Assembly: GCA_009767595.1 (NCBI GenBank)
Contig: VSDK01003691.1
Span: forward strand, 247,689-311,688
Direction: 5' to 3'
From: Symbiodinium kawagutii
Taxonomy: Eukaryota; Sar; Dinophyceae; Suessiales; Symbiodiniaceae
Length of the DNA: 64,000 nucleotides
Below the pieces are notes generated by a model. The model was not told the DNA's origin. It did not search any database and worked only from the letters and a program-made list of their open reading frames with translations. Made by a program: the position numbers and the translations under genes. This document shows positions 31,866 to 42,170 of this stretch, piece by piece (the stretch's first letter is position 1; the number at the start of each line of letters is the position of its first letter).

Positions 31866-32005
31866 AAGATATGAATGCTATTCTGAGGATCAGCAAGCAT
31901 TAGCTCATTGGATAGATCCTTCATGTTGGCAAGGGAAGGGTGGATCTCACAAAAATGCTTTCCCTTGACAAAGTCGACATGTGCCTGGTAATATCCAACA
32001 ATAAA
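31866..32005 (-). CDS. Candidate internal exon
   Basis: TTTCAAG acceptor; FIVGYYQAHVDFVKGKHFCE then IHPSLANMKDLSNELMLADP. Reads clearly as protein. The donor (GTTAAAG) is weak. Only about 38 bp separate it from the exon candidate upstream, so a very short intron or a frameshift is implied. Confidence 0.5.
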
Positions 32006-32044
32006 CTTGAAACAAACATACAGGGTGTGGATGAAAACACATAC

Positions 32045-32201
32045 CGAAAAACACATGCAACGACTTCAATGGTTCCCAACCATGGCTCAATCTGGCATAT
32101 TGGTAGCACTCTCCAGCAGGCCTCTCCAAATTGAACTCTAGAGTGTATGCGAGCAGTGGCCAGGAAAACAGCTCTTGCAATTCCCTGTATGATACAAACA
32201 A
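32045..32201 (-). CDS. Candidate exon, two open frames
   Basis: Donor TTTTCG/GTATGTG. Either ELQELFSWPLLAYTLEFNLE... or ARAVFLATARIHSRVQFGEA... fits; the frame cannot be fixed. Probably the same gene as 31866-32005 and 31423-31670. Confidence 0.4.
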
Positions 32202-32253
32202 TTACTAGTCAACCAAATATTGGGAAAACCATAAATGATTGAAAGCACCAACC
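32190..32253. mobile_element. Family B right half
   Basis: TTACTAGTCAACCAAATATTGG ... GAAAGCACCAACCAGG without a left end nearby. Confidence 0.55.
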
Positions 32254-32402
32254 AGGATACATTTGTTGGTTTGGGATTCACATGTCGACGTCTCATGGAA
32301 GGTCACATGGATGTGGGTCAAAACCTCCCTGGTGAACATTCCACAAATCAACAAATCAGTCTTTGCTGGCACTCTCACTCAACCATTTTTGTGCAACGGT
32401 TG

Positions 32403-32503
32403 CTGGTTGATGGTTTCAACCCCTATGAAATCTTTGTCAACCAACCGTTTGTTAATAGTTACTAGGGAAAATAAGCAAAATGTCAATCAAACCGCCAACC
32501 AGC
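32403..32503. mobile_element. Family B element, copy 6
   Basis: CTGGTTGATGGTTTCAACCC ... AATCAAACCGCCAACCAG; shared internal ACTAGGGAAAATAAG. Confidence 0.8.
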
Positions 32504-32610
32504 AGTTGTTCAACCATGGGTTTGTTGCTGATCATCCCTATTATGAACCTTTGTTACTGGTTATAACCCCTATAAAACTTTATAAAGCCACCAACCAAGT
32601 TGGTATTGAC

Positions 32611-32688
32611 CCTTCCCCAAGAGTTGGTGCCGAACCAGCTTTTTTGCTGAAGCACTTCCACAGAATGTAGGCCCGCCCCAGAGCCAGC
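32611..32688 (-). CDS. Candidate internal exon, unknown protein
   Basis: 78 nt between CTTACAG acceptor and GGAAGG/GTCAAT donor. LALGRAYILWKCFSKKAGSA then PTLGEG, G/C-rich third positions. The island lies between two family B elements (32403-32503 and 32722-32822). No family recognised. Confidence 0.6.
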
Positions 32689-32721
32689 CTGTAAGTTGTC
32701 TTCATTCCCTACGAAACCAAT

Positions 32722-32891
32722 ACTGGTTGGTGGTTGAACCACCACTATGAAAAATATCAGTCAACCAAGCATTTTTTAATATGTTTGGGGAAATAGACAA
32801 TGTCAATCAAACCAGCAACCAGATTAGTGGTCAACCAACCAACCATCTCAAATATTGGAAACAAACAATGCCAATCAAAGCACCAACCAGC
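32722..32891. mobile_element. Family B element, copy 7, plus an adjacent right half
   Basis: ACTGGTTGGTGGTTGAACCA ... AAACCAGCAACCAG (32722-32822), followed by another right half ending AAGCACCAACCAGC (32826-32891). Confidence 0.75.
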
Positions 32892-32978
32892 TACTATTGT
32901 TGCTTATCCCCTATACTTAACCACTCTTAACCATAGCTAACCCTAGGAAAATCCCATGGTTTCCCTCTAGAAAACCAC

Positions 32979-33064
32979 CAGTTCCGGAGGACAATGGCCC
33001 TTCCCCGGGACACAGCCTGGAGCCCCTGGGAGACAATCCTGGAGTTCTGGGCACCAATCAACGC
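32979..33064 (-). CDS. Candidate internal exon, basic amphipathic peptide
   Basis: 86 nt, TAAGAG acceptor in phase 0, AACTG/GTGGTT donor. ALIGAQNSRIVSQGLQAVSR then GRAIVLRN. Third positions mostly G/C. No family. Confidence 0.6.
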
Positions 33065-33342
33065 CTCTTAGAGATTGGTTCCATAGCACACCCGTGCCTT
33101 TCTGTTGCCTTGATCCAAAACATAACCCACCAAAGCTAATGATCATTTGACGAATGGAAACCATTGGTTGACTGGGGGTACCACTATGGCTTGGCACATA
33201 CGCATCTGGCTTCACTGTAATCATCGATGCTTGTTTCGACTGTTGGCTTAGTTGAGATATAGCTTCGTATCTACACGCCAGCCTAGGTTTCTTCATCGTA
33301 ACCCCGAACGACTGAGACCTGATCCATTTGGATTGGCATTTG

Positions 33343-33492
33343 GAATTTAGGAACTCCAAAAATGGATGGATTATTAGTGGCTAACAATTTTTGACCATGG
33401 TTATCCACAAGGGGATAATGTATACTTGATGGTTTATTACTAGAAATGATTACCATTTGATGATTTAGGGGTACTTCCATTTTAAGAGACCA
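33343..33492. mobile_element. Decayed family A element
   Basis: GGAATTTAGGAACTCCAAAAATGG ... GGTACTTCCATTTTAAGAGACC. TIRs imperfect; longer than other copies. Confidence 0.5.
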
Positions 33493-33619
33493 CCATTGCA
33501 CGAGCAGCATTATTTCAAACTTGAGTTTGACCTGACCGAATGTTCAGCCAAAAATCATGCACAAATCCTCCAAGACATACGAAAGCAGGCCGCTTGTCAA
33601 GTAGTCCTGTCGGTTCAAC

Positions 33620-33823
33620 TTAGAACTGCGGTTGCTCACCATCAATAATCAATGCGCCATGTTTACTGCAACTGATCGTGCCGACCCTATTGGGATGATT
33701 GTTTGCTGATGGGAATTCGATCCTCCATAGCCAAACCAATTGGCTCCTCAAGAACCTCCAAAATGCTACCGCTTCACTTTTTGCACATCTTGAGAGCAGC
33801 ATTTGAGATTTCAAGGGTTTCAT
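33620..33823 (-). CDS. Candidate terminal exon, unknown protein
   Basis: 67-codon minus frame to TAA: LLSRCAKSEAVAFWRFLRSQ, LVWLWRIEFPSANNHPNRVG, then SCSKHGALIIDGEQPQF. Trp-rich in the middle. Start may be an acceptor, not the ATG. Confidence 0.4.
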   Translation of the reverse strand: MKPLKSQMLLSRCAKSEAVAFWRFLRSQLVWLWRIEFPSANNHPNRVGTISCSKHGALIIDGEQPQF

Positions 33824-33925
33824 TCGTGCTAATTACAGGTAACAGTTGCAATCAGCAGGATTACCAACTCTCGGACACCTAGTTGTTGTGCTTCATGAAC
33901 GGACATTGGAGGACTCCGCTGGCGG

Positions 33926-34257
33926 GTGGCCCCACACTGCTGTTGGAAATGCAAAGGAGAATCTAGGGGGTGGTACAGCTATCGTGGCCAGAACAACTTT
34001 TTGAAAACATCACAACCATACCAGCCACTTTTGAAGTGGTGTATCCATATCTTGATGCAAACTATATGCATCAAGTCCATCAAGTGGTTGTTTGTATGGT
34101 GTGTGTATGTCTTCTTAAAGCATCAGGGCATACCTTTGACACCTGCAAAGTTGCATGGGCTGGCGGATGTGAACCGCATGTGCAAGAACATGTGGATGTA
34201 TACAACATTTGTCAGTTGATATGTATATCCACATATCTATTCAATAAACATATCTAA
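33926..34257 (+). CDS. Possible + strand exon
   Basis: + frame MVQLSWPEQLFENITTIPAT then FEVVYPYLDANYMHQVHQVV and Cys/Val-rich end (from 33970). One of few + candidates. An alternative + frame overlaps it. The short direct repeat CATCAAGT contributes. Confidence 0.3.
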
Positions 34258-34392
34258 TCATATTGTGGAAACAAGGCATATCGCCCATGCACTGCAATAA
34301 GAAGGCAGTGCAGTACCAGTGTTTGAAGGTGCCATGGAGGACGTCAACTGGGTTACACCAGGTAAATCCACGAAAATAATCGACCAACCAAC

Positions 34393-34531
34393 TGCCTCAG
34401 TGATGGTCTGCGTGAGCATCACGCCCTCGACATAGTCGCACCGCTCCAGTTGCAAGCGGAAAGCTTCCAAGACCCTCAGGGGCGCAACCGGTTGCTGTTG
34501 GCACGGTCGTATGTCTCGGCACCAATGGTTT
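34393..34531 (-). CDS. Candidate internal exon; slight tubulin/FtsZ-superfamily flavour
   Basis: 139 nt, GCATAG acceptor, GAGGCA/GTTGGT donor. NHWCRDIRPCQQQPVAPLRV, then LEAFRLQLERCDYVEGVMLT and QTITEA. The 'hydrophobic helix - CD - [LV]xG - hydrophobic strand' order occurs just before the glycine loop of tubulin-like proteins. The diagnostic GGGTGSG would be in the next exon and is not seen, so this is only a hint. Confidence 0.6.
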
Positions 34532-34833
34532 CTATGCGAGGCATCAACCAAGATCAATCATCAATCATTACTTAGACATATACAATAATTCACTATATAC
34601 AGTCATGCGTATATACATATACGCATTTATATATATATATATATATGACCGGACTTGACTCCAGAATCTGAGTACCTGACTGACCATCATCAGACTTTGT
34701 CAATCACCATTAACTGTTTGACAATCTATCTTTAGTGACAATTTTCAACCATTCTCAGGAGTCATCACTCAATATTAAGCTTCGCTAAGCGCTTTCTCCC
34801 ATGATTGAAAAACCATCATCATAATTATCATTC

Positions 34834-35277
34834 TCAACCACCATCAATCCTGATCTCCATTAACGAGATGCATCTTAAACACCAACCATGAGAAAAACCC
34901 TTCCCACAGCACAAGTCTCGATCAATGCAAGCGCTTGGGACAAAAAGACCTGATGATTTTGAATCGGGGCACAATGATTTGGGGGCTTCCGGCGCAGAGG
35001 ATACCACCCATTCTTGGCTGATGTGATGATCACCAAACGCCCTACAAATCGCAAACCAAAAAGGCGTTTCTGAATCCCTAGCAATGTAGCGCTCACTCAC
35101 CCGTGAGAGGATGGAACAACCCGTACACTTGGTATGCGTTCTGCTGCGTACCATAAGCAAATACTCCTCTATCGCTATCTCACTTGTCTTCTCCAAGCAT
35201 GCAATCTTAAATCTCTTTGCCTTATCCGATCTTGTCCAAATCATGATTTTTGGATTGCTCGAGCACCTTTGATTCAT
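34834..35277 (-). CDS. 147-codon minus frame, unknown protein
   Basis: ATG to TGA. SDKAKRFKIACLEKTSEIAI, EEYLLMVRSRTHTKCTGCSI, SRVSERYIARDSETPFWFAI, then a Pro/Ser/Cys-containing end. Contains CTGC and two later Cys pairs, but no spacing that I can assign to a zinc finger. Low simple-repeat content. A second minus frame (34875-35096) is also open. Confidence 0.5.
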   Translation of the reverse strand: MNQRCSSNPKIMIWTRSDKAKRFKIACLEKTSEIAIEEYLLMVRSRTHTKCTGCSILSRVSERYIARDSETPFWFAICRAFGDHHISQEWVVSSAPEAPKSLCPDSKSSGLFVPSACIDRDLCCGKGFSHGWCLRCISLMEIRIDGG

Positions 35278-37168
35278 CTCCAGGATTCTCCAGTTGTGTC
35301 TTCACTGGAGACAGTTCGTGGCGCGTCCTGTGGCTTCAATTCCCAGGTAGTTGACCCGTCGACCTGTATCCATTGGGATGTTTTCACCGCAAAACCATAG
35401 CCAACCGCGAATCACATCGAATGGCCTGCTGCTTGATGATCACGGGTCAGACAATCGCACATATATAGATCCCGCATGTGTATGTACGTTTATAAATATA
35501 GAAATAAACATCAAAAAAACGACGGTGTGACTCTCACATAAAGCTGATAAGTAGAACATATTGAGAACAATGATGATATTGGTATATCAATGACACAAAC
35601 ATAGGTGTATCACAGGTATAAGGACTTTCTTAGGTCAAGAAGCTCCGGAACCTTTTGGCCACTGTAGGCATCGTCGATGTAGTTACACCTCAACAAGGCA
35701 CCGGAACGAAGGCAGCAAGGAAAACCAAGCTGATCAACAGAGACTGACACTGGTGTGTACACACTGGTTTATGATAACCACAATGATTGATAAAAAATAG
35801 GATAGTATGTACCACTGATTGTATGTACCACACCAGTTTTTGATAACTACAATAGGGGGACCCGGAAAAAATAGCTTCTTTTTTTACTCTGAATGATTGA
35901 TAAACTGGATGATAAGTGGGGGTCCCCCTATTGTAAGAAACACCATATGTGTTGCTTACTATCCCCTATTGTTAATCATTATTGTAATCCCTATACAACC
36001 ATATGCGTATTATTCCCTATTATTAGCCACTATAATCCCGCAAAATCGTATCATTTCACTATGATCTCCTTACACCCACTACCTTGTTGACATGGCTCAA
36101 GTCCGAGCCATGCACGAGTGACTCCATTTGACTCGGAGATCCGCGCCCTCAACGACTGGCCCAACAACAAGGGGGATGACGACACATGGAAAAAATGATG
36201 GTGAATGGTCAATCATATAACCAATGTGGGTGTATAGGGATGATATCTTGCTTATTATCTCCTACTATCAACCATTATCATCCCTATGTGGCTCCGATGC
36301 AACCAAGATGGGCGTTTCTCAGAGTAGGGGTACCCCCAAAATCATCCATTAATAGTCATTTATAGTCTTAAACCAACCTTTTTTGGGGTTCCCATATTCC
36401 TTCAATTCATAGCTGATTAGTGCTAATTCATTGTCAATACTGATGGATGATGGTAGATCCAAACATCAATGAACCCCTTGTGTTTGATGGTAAATCACCA
36501 GTCGTGGTGCAACCCGGGGTGGCTTATTAGTAGCTCGACTTACCATTGAACCCCAAATGATGTGCAACCGACAAATCAATATATGTATGTAATTAGCAAT
36601 ATAATTTCACTACACCTATATTTATATATATGTTTGTATATATATATAAAAATATGAAATGAAATACGCTGATATACCGATGTAAACATATATGTCAACA
36701 ATATCTATGTACTGTATGGAATATCTATAAAAAACATTCATATATTTATATGAGCACCAATGTTTGTACATACTAGTCCATAGCTCTGTACATCTAGCTT
36801 TAAATACATGCTTGTGTGGTAGGCCAATGATCCACCAACAGTAGCAATATGGCAAGGAAATTTCCATATGGTCTTGTACATCAATCGCGTTGCTCCTCAT
36901 TGCGTTTGCCACACATAATACCTGTGGTACTGTGTAAACTCTGCGTCTATAGCTTTGAGTCGGGAGAGTCTCTGCAATTTTTTTGGCACATATTTATGTT
37001 TCTGATGCCTCACTATGTTTGGAGTGGAACATTTGGATGCTTCTCAAGCCAGGGGTACCCTAAAATCATCCAACATGGACCATTTCTGTATACTAACACA
37101 CTATCCAGAATTTTGGGGTTCCCAATGGCCAAACCTCCATTTGACCCGAACAAACAGCGTTTCTGTTT
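35278..37168. other. Intron-like tract with family A elements
   Basis: Family A copies at 35843-35943 (GGGGGTCCCCCTATTGTAAGAAAC end), 36310-36408 (GTTTCTCAGAGTAGGGGTAC) and a decayed one at 37036-37130. 36570-36780 is TA-rich (ATATATAAATATG). 36065-36190 is a GC patch with no clear frame. Confidence 0.6.
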
Positions 37169-37519
37169 TCATTTTAACCTTTCGTGGCCATGTCGGAGCA
37201 CGCAGAAATGCTTTCTCCGACATACCGTGCAATGTTTTTGGGTGCTATAATGATAATGAAACCGTAGGTCTGCACGCATTCGTACCAACCAAGGAGATTT
37301 CCGAATCTGTACCTTGAAATTCCCAATCTTTGTCAAAGAACCAATTGATGCTTTAGATTTTAGCGACCTGCGTCTGTTAGGAAACACATCTTCCACGGAA
37401 ACACATCTTCCACTTGCTTTGCAAACCAAGCAACCCTGTTGACACACCCACGATGGAGCTGGGGTCGAACAATGCCTAGGCACCATGAAAACATATGAAA
37501 ACTTTGCAGGTGAAATCAA
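37169..37519 (-). CDS. 116-codon open minus frame, Cys-containing basic protein
   Basis: CQQGCLVCKASGRCVSVEDV, then FPNRRRSLKSKASIGSLTKI, GNFKVQIRKSPWLVRMRADL and HCTVCRRKHFCVLRHGH. Two Cys clusters (CxxxCxxC and CxxC) suggest metal binding, unassigned. A 17-nt tandem repeat (GAAACACATCTTCCACG) at 37380-37413 lies inside it. Probably an exon. Confidence 0.5.
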   Translation of the reverse strand: MISPAKFSYVFMVPRHCSTPAPSWVCQQGCLVCKASGRCVSVEDVFPNRRRSLKSKASIGSLTKIGNFKVQIRKSPWLVRMRADLRFHYHYSTQKHCTVCRRKHFCVLRHGHERLK

Positions 37520-37792
37520 ACAAATGCTTGTTCAATGAGCAAATGTTCGACTACTGTCAAACTCATCCCATCACACATTGGTGGATTGACAGCAGCAAAC
37601 ATATCATGGACGACAACGACTATGTGAACAGCAATGCTGTAGACAAGGGACTTCAACCATGGGGGTGACCCGTTTTTGAATGCTGAAATTCAAATACATG
37701 ATGATTGGTGAGCTATTTCCTTTCTACATTTGACCCATTTGCAAGAGCAATCATGGTTTGAAAGGAAATGTACAAATGTGCTAAGAGTATAC

Positions 37793-37953
37793 CTGTACAT
37801 GTATGGAAAACTGATCAGTACATGGGTTTGACACGCCTTATACAGCCATGGAAATAGGGGGTCATACTCAACGGTGTCGACTGATGGCATGTGCTTCAGC
37901 TGAACGATGCACCTGTATCCCTCAGTTGAATGGCTGGTTACCAGTTCACTCAA
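37793..37953 (-). CDS. Candidate internal exon
   Basis: Donor TACAG/GTATAC. SHSTEGYRCIVQLKHMPSVD, then TVEYDPLFPWLYKACQTHVL and ISFPYMY. Natural mix of aromatics and Cys. Confidence 0.5.
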
Positions 37954-38078
37954 GTGGGTTATTCACCAGCCAGTCAAGGATAATCCACACATTACCAGTG
38001 GCTTAACATGGCTGAGCCAACCCCAATCAGATCATTTTGATTGCCTTGGCCAACGCATAGGGGCAAACTAAACCTGAT

Positions 38079-38270
38079 ATGTGGCGTAAATTCGAGCTTT
38101 TCTTTCATGACAATTCAGCCACCAACTTGTCATTCAATGTCATCCACCAGCTGATCCTTGGTAACCCACTATTAATGTGTCACAGGCATTGGAGGTACCT
38201 CAGGTTAGCCTATGGGTTCGTGGCTGTGCATGGGAAGATCATCCCGCTTCGCCACTGGAACAATGGTTGA
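38079..38270 (+). CDS. Possible + strand exon
   Basis: 63-codon + frame: FHDNSATNLSFNVIHQLILG, then LLMCHRHWRYLRLAYGFVAV. The minus strand is interrupted by stops. Weak border support. Confidence 0.35.
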   Translation: MWRKFELFFHDNSATNLSFNVIHQLILGNPLLMCHRHWRYLRLAYGFVAVHGKIIPLRHWNNG

Positions 38271-38601
38271 TAACGGTTGATAATGGTTGGTACGAATGAG
38301 ATTATGGTGGTTGATGGTTAACCAAGGTCAATACTGATAGTTGACAACACTTAGATTTTGGCTCGTGCACTGATGGCAGTGGCACCCTTCACCTCAATTT
38401 GATGTATCTACATTAAACGAATCGTTGAAAGAGGGGCTGGAATAGCCAAGCGCATCAGACGGTCAAAAGTTGTGATTCTATTTGAGGTCATCTATGATGT
38501 ATCGGATAATCATTCCCTTGGTAGAAAACTGCCAGGCTGGTGACCATATGTGTGTTTCTCAGTCTCAAAGATGATTCGCATCGTTCGCCCACAAACATCT
38601 C

Positions 38602-38790
38602 TTGGACAATCAGCGTACCAGTGTTCGCATTCTCGTTGTGGTTGCGCTGGTGCTGCTCGTGACGATGATGCTTGTGAACATTGTAGCCTTTCATGCTCTG
38701 GCCGCGCTAGGCGCGGATCACAGAAGCCCGTCTTCCTCATCCTCCGGGTCACACCAACGCGACTTGGTTTTTTTCCCATGGCTGTAGTGT
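38602..38790 (+). CDS. Possible + strand membrane-anchor exon
   Basis: Frame DNQRTSVRILVVVALVLLVT continues MMLVNIVAFHALAALG, a transmembrane-length hydrophobic run, then a Ser-rich stretch and TAG. No ATG at the start; an exon or a non-ATG artefact. G/C-rich third positions. The minus frame 38510-38893 (127 codons, MGKKPSRVGVTRRMRKTGFC) competes. Confidence 0.4.
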
Positions 38791-38844
38791 TTTCGGTGAT
38801 CAAAGTGTCTAATTGTGTTGCGTTTGAAGGGATGCTATTGAGAA

Positions 38845-39099
38845 CTAGAGTTGGATATTGAGCAAGCAGGCCCGCACTAACGGAGTGCACCAATAGTAGT
38901 CCACAGCATCCACCAAAATGGCCAATGCCGTATCCATTTCATGGCTCTCAACAACCACCAAAGAAGAGATTTGGTCAGGAGTGATACAGTTGATCACAAT
39001 ACCAACTCTCACGTCATGTCCTTGTTCAGTACAGGCATACCAATACGACAGACGCCATGCCGACCATTGCTCGTTCATGTAATACTCATGGTCAGCCAC
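38845..39099 (-). CDS. 84-codon minus frame, unknown protein
   Basis: ATG to TGA. MADHEYYMNEQWSAWRLSYW, then GHDVRVGIVINCITPDQISS, LVVVESHEMDTALAILVDAV. Very protein-like. If both this and the + frame at 38602 are real, transcription direction switches here. Abuts a family A element. Confidence 0.5.
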   Translation of the reverse strand: MADHEYYMNEQWSAWRLSYWYACTEQGHDVRVGIVINCITPDQISSLVVVESHEMDTALAILVDAVDYYWCTPLVRACLLNIQL

Positions 39100-39187
39100 A
39101 GGGGACTCTCTAAATTATCCGATACTTAACCATTTATGGTAGTAACTCATCGATTTTTAGGGTTCCCGATGGCTTGAGAAAGCACCA
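39097..39187. mobile_element. Family A element, degenerate left end
   Basis: AGGGGACTCTCTAAATTATCCG ... GGTTCCCGATGGCTTGAGAAAG. Confidence 0.6.
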
Positions 39188-39455
39188 TATTGTTCTGATT
39201 GTTGGTTATTCTCCCCTCCTATTAACCATTATAACACTTAATTAAAACTCCCAAAAATCCTGTATAAAACCCTATCAATCCCTATGTTGATCCTTGTTAT
39301 TTACAATTATCGCTTTAAATCCCTTTGAATCTTATGGTAATCCCTATTACTTACCATTATAACTTTTATATATCCTTTGAACTCGCTATAAATCCTGACT
39401 GATGCAAAAAAACTGTTGGTTTCCTACGAGTACTATACGTGGGGTGACACATGAC

Positions 39456-39544
39456 CCTCCCAGGTGCCGAAGTGCCGCTTGTCCCACGGAGTCCATCACA
39501 CTCTGTGCACCTCCGCGGCTCCCGAAGGACGCAGCTTGGAACTG
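39456..39544 (-). CDS. Candidate internal exon, unknown protein
   Basis: 89 nt, CTCAAG acceptor in phase 0, GGAGG/GTCATG donor. QFQAASFGSRGGAQSVMDSV then GQAALRHLG, with G/C-rich third positions. Confidence 0.55.
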
Positions 39545-39569
39545 CTTGAGGATCGTTAGATTAATAGGT

Positions 39570-40106
39570 TAACGTTAACAATCATAGCTAATCATTTTGA
39601 GCCATTGTTGTTGGTCTTCAGTCCCTATTCTTAGCCATCATTCACCATGATTAGCAAATCATTGCATTAAACTATTTTATACCTAATACTAGGACTGCAT
39701 ACTAATCCATTACCAACCATCATTCACCATTATCAACTATATCTAACCATCATTATTGACCTATTATTAGCCCCTATCAACCATGATTCGCCCTTAAAAG
39801 AGTTTACCGTAGAAAATCGCATGGTTTCCCTTTTATCATCCCTGGTCATCTACCGCTAGTATTTGTTAAACCATCATCGACCATTGTTAGCCATTATTGT
39901 TGGTTATATCCCCTACTAATCCGCGATTAGCAATAATTGGGAACCTATGATGAGTCTATACTCAACCTATCACAAACCATTTTAACCTATCATTCAGCTC
40001 TAAAAAACACCAATCAGAATCAAAAATCATGAACCATTATCAACCATCATCAACGGGTCACCTCTCACTGGCGACACTAAAATCCTTTCAATTGCGACCC
40101 TGAACA
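39570..40106. repeat. C-type degenerate tract
   Basis: ACCATCATTCACCATTATC-like, no exon seen. Confidence 0.7.
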
Positions 40107-40385
40107 TATCAAATCCCCCGCCCCCTCTGGCCATTACATGCATGGCTGAGCATGTCAAATCCCCCACCCCCTCTGGCCATTGCATGCATGCCTGAACTTA
40201 TCAAATCCCCCACCCCGTCTGGCCGTTACATGCATGACTGAACATGTCAAATCCCCAACCCCGTCTGCCCATTGCATGCATGGCTGAACCCCCACCCCCG
40301 GCCATTACATGCATGGCTGAACATATCAAATCCCCCACCCCCTCTGGTCATTACAAGCATGGCTGAACATATCAAATTCCCCAGG
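40107..40385. repeat. 46-bp satellite, about six copies
   Basis: Unit ATCAAATCCCCCACCCCCTC then TGGCCATTACATGCATGGCTGAACAT, with variants. One copy is shortened near 40270-40320. Confidence 0.9.
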
Positions 40386-41000
40386 TTCACAAGCAATCAC
40401 GCCTGTCACACGTGGTTTTGTACATTTCAGCACCCTCTGTTCACTTGCGACCCTGGAAAAATGCATTGTTTTGAAACTTGATCTGCTATTTCATTGAACC
40501 TGTCACGCAGACATGACATCAGACCTCTGTCAAAAAGTTTTGGGGTCACAAGCGATCACGACCGTCACACGTGGTTTTGTACGAGCCTGCGAGCATTTCA
40601 GCACCCTCCGTTCGCTGACGGCCCTGAAAAAGTGCATTGTTTTGAAATTTGATCTGCTATTTCAATGCGCCTGCCCTGCAAAAATGACATTACACCTCTG
40701 TCAAAGAGTGTCCGGGTCACAAGCGAGACCGTGCGTCACACGTCACTTTGTACGACCCTGCCAGCATTTCAGTACTCTTCTCTCACCTGCGACCCTGAAG
40801 AACTTTACTGTGTGGAAGCTTGATCTGCTATTTCATTGCACCTGTCACGCGAAAATGGCAGCAGACCTCTGTCAAAGACTTCTAGGGTCACAAGTGAGAC
40901 GGTGCGTCACACGTCACTTTGTACAACCCACCCTTCTCTCACTTGCGACCCTGAAAAAAGACTTGCTCTCAAGCTTTTAGGCTCACAAGCGAGAGGCGAC
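40386..41000. repeat. About 165-bp satellite, 3-4 copies
   Basis: Anchors GTCACAAGCGA, GTCACACGTGG/GTCACACGTCAC, CATTTCAGCACCCTC and TTGATCTGCTATTTCA recur near 40395, 40555, 40720 and 40885. The + frames here (40513-40980) are repeat-derived. The motif CGCCTGYCACGAAAA also appears in the 52.9-53.3 kb array. Confidence 0.85.
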
Positions 41001-41429
41001 CCTCATCAACCGTTGTAACCTACTACCAATCCGGTTTTTGACCTATTACTAACCTATTCTTTAACCTCTTACTAACTATCATCAACTATGATTTTCCATA
41101 GACAACCATTTTAACCTTTTATTCACCATGAAAAAATCCCCTACATTAAACATCATTAACCGCAAAGCACCCCTATCATGTTAACCTATTTCCAACCTAT
41201 CATTAACCATCATTAACCATCAAAAATCCTCACTGATCATCACTTATCATCACTAACCATCATGCATTATCACTGACCATCACGAATTAATGTTGAAATA
41301 TCAAAAACAGATTCCTTAAATAAAGTGCGCCCAATCCAGGTTTGCAATAATACACCCCCTCAAAATAAGGCACGCCCAAATTCCGGAGCAACCAAATTTG
41401 GTGGAAACAATATCCTGAACCCTGTCCTA
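41001..41429. other. C-type tract
   Basis: AACCATCATTAACC-like; no gene. Confidence 0.65.
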
Positions 41430-42010
41430 ATTTTTTGATATATATTTGACAATTAGGCCATTCATTTAACATGATTAAATTCATGATCCAGATGTTGGAT
41501 GTCTGAAAAAATTCTCAGCCCTCAGTTGATCAATTCCTGATTTAAAACCCTATGCCGAAATCCAAAAAATCCATCTCACAAAGGGGGCAGCCGGAGCCTG
41601 AGACCCTCTAAATAAAATGTTTGCTTAACCCTCCTAAATAAATTATCTTCACCTGATGGTCTTTAATTTTTCAAATTACTGTTAACAATTAGGCAATTCG
41701 TTTCGCAATACCAAATTCACGATCCAGATGTTTGATGTCTGGAAAAGTTCACAGCCCTCAATTGATCAATTCCTAACTCAATACCCTATCCGGAAACTAA
41801 AAAAAATCAATCTCACAAACGGGGTAACCTTGAAGCCTGAGACCCTCTAAATGACATGTTTGCTTAACCGCCTAAATAAATTATCTTCACCTGATGGCCT
41901 CTAATTTTTTCAAATTACTTTGCACAATTAGCCAGTTCATTTTAGCAATACTGAATTCATGATCCAGATGTTCGATGCCTGGAAAAATTCTCAGCCTTCA
42001 ATTGATCAAG
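41430..42010. repeat. About 239-bp tandem repeat, 2.4 copies
   Basis: CAATTAGGCCATTCATTT and AATTCATGATCCAGATGTT recur near 41451, 41691 and 41930, with CTGAGACCCTCTAAAT near 41600 and 41838. Confidence 0.9.
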
Positions 42011-42170
42011 AGTAAGTCTAAGTCAATTTAGCTGCGTGTAGTCAGCACCTCATCAAAGGAGAGAACAGGGCCAAGGTTGATCGTATTGTCGTTGCGCGAT
42101 TCGCAAAAGGGGGCAAGGCTTGTGCCGGTTTTGGTTGACAGCGCAAAGTTCAAAAGCTTGGGACATCTGC

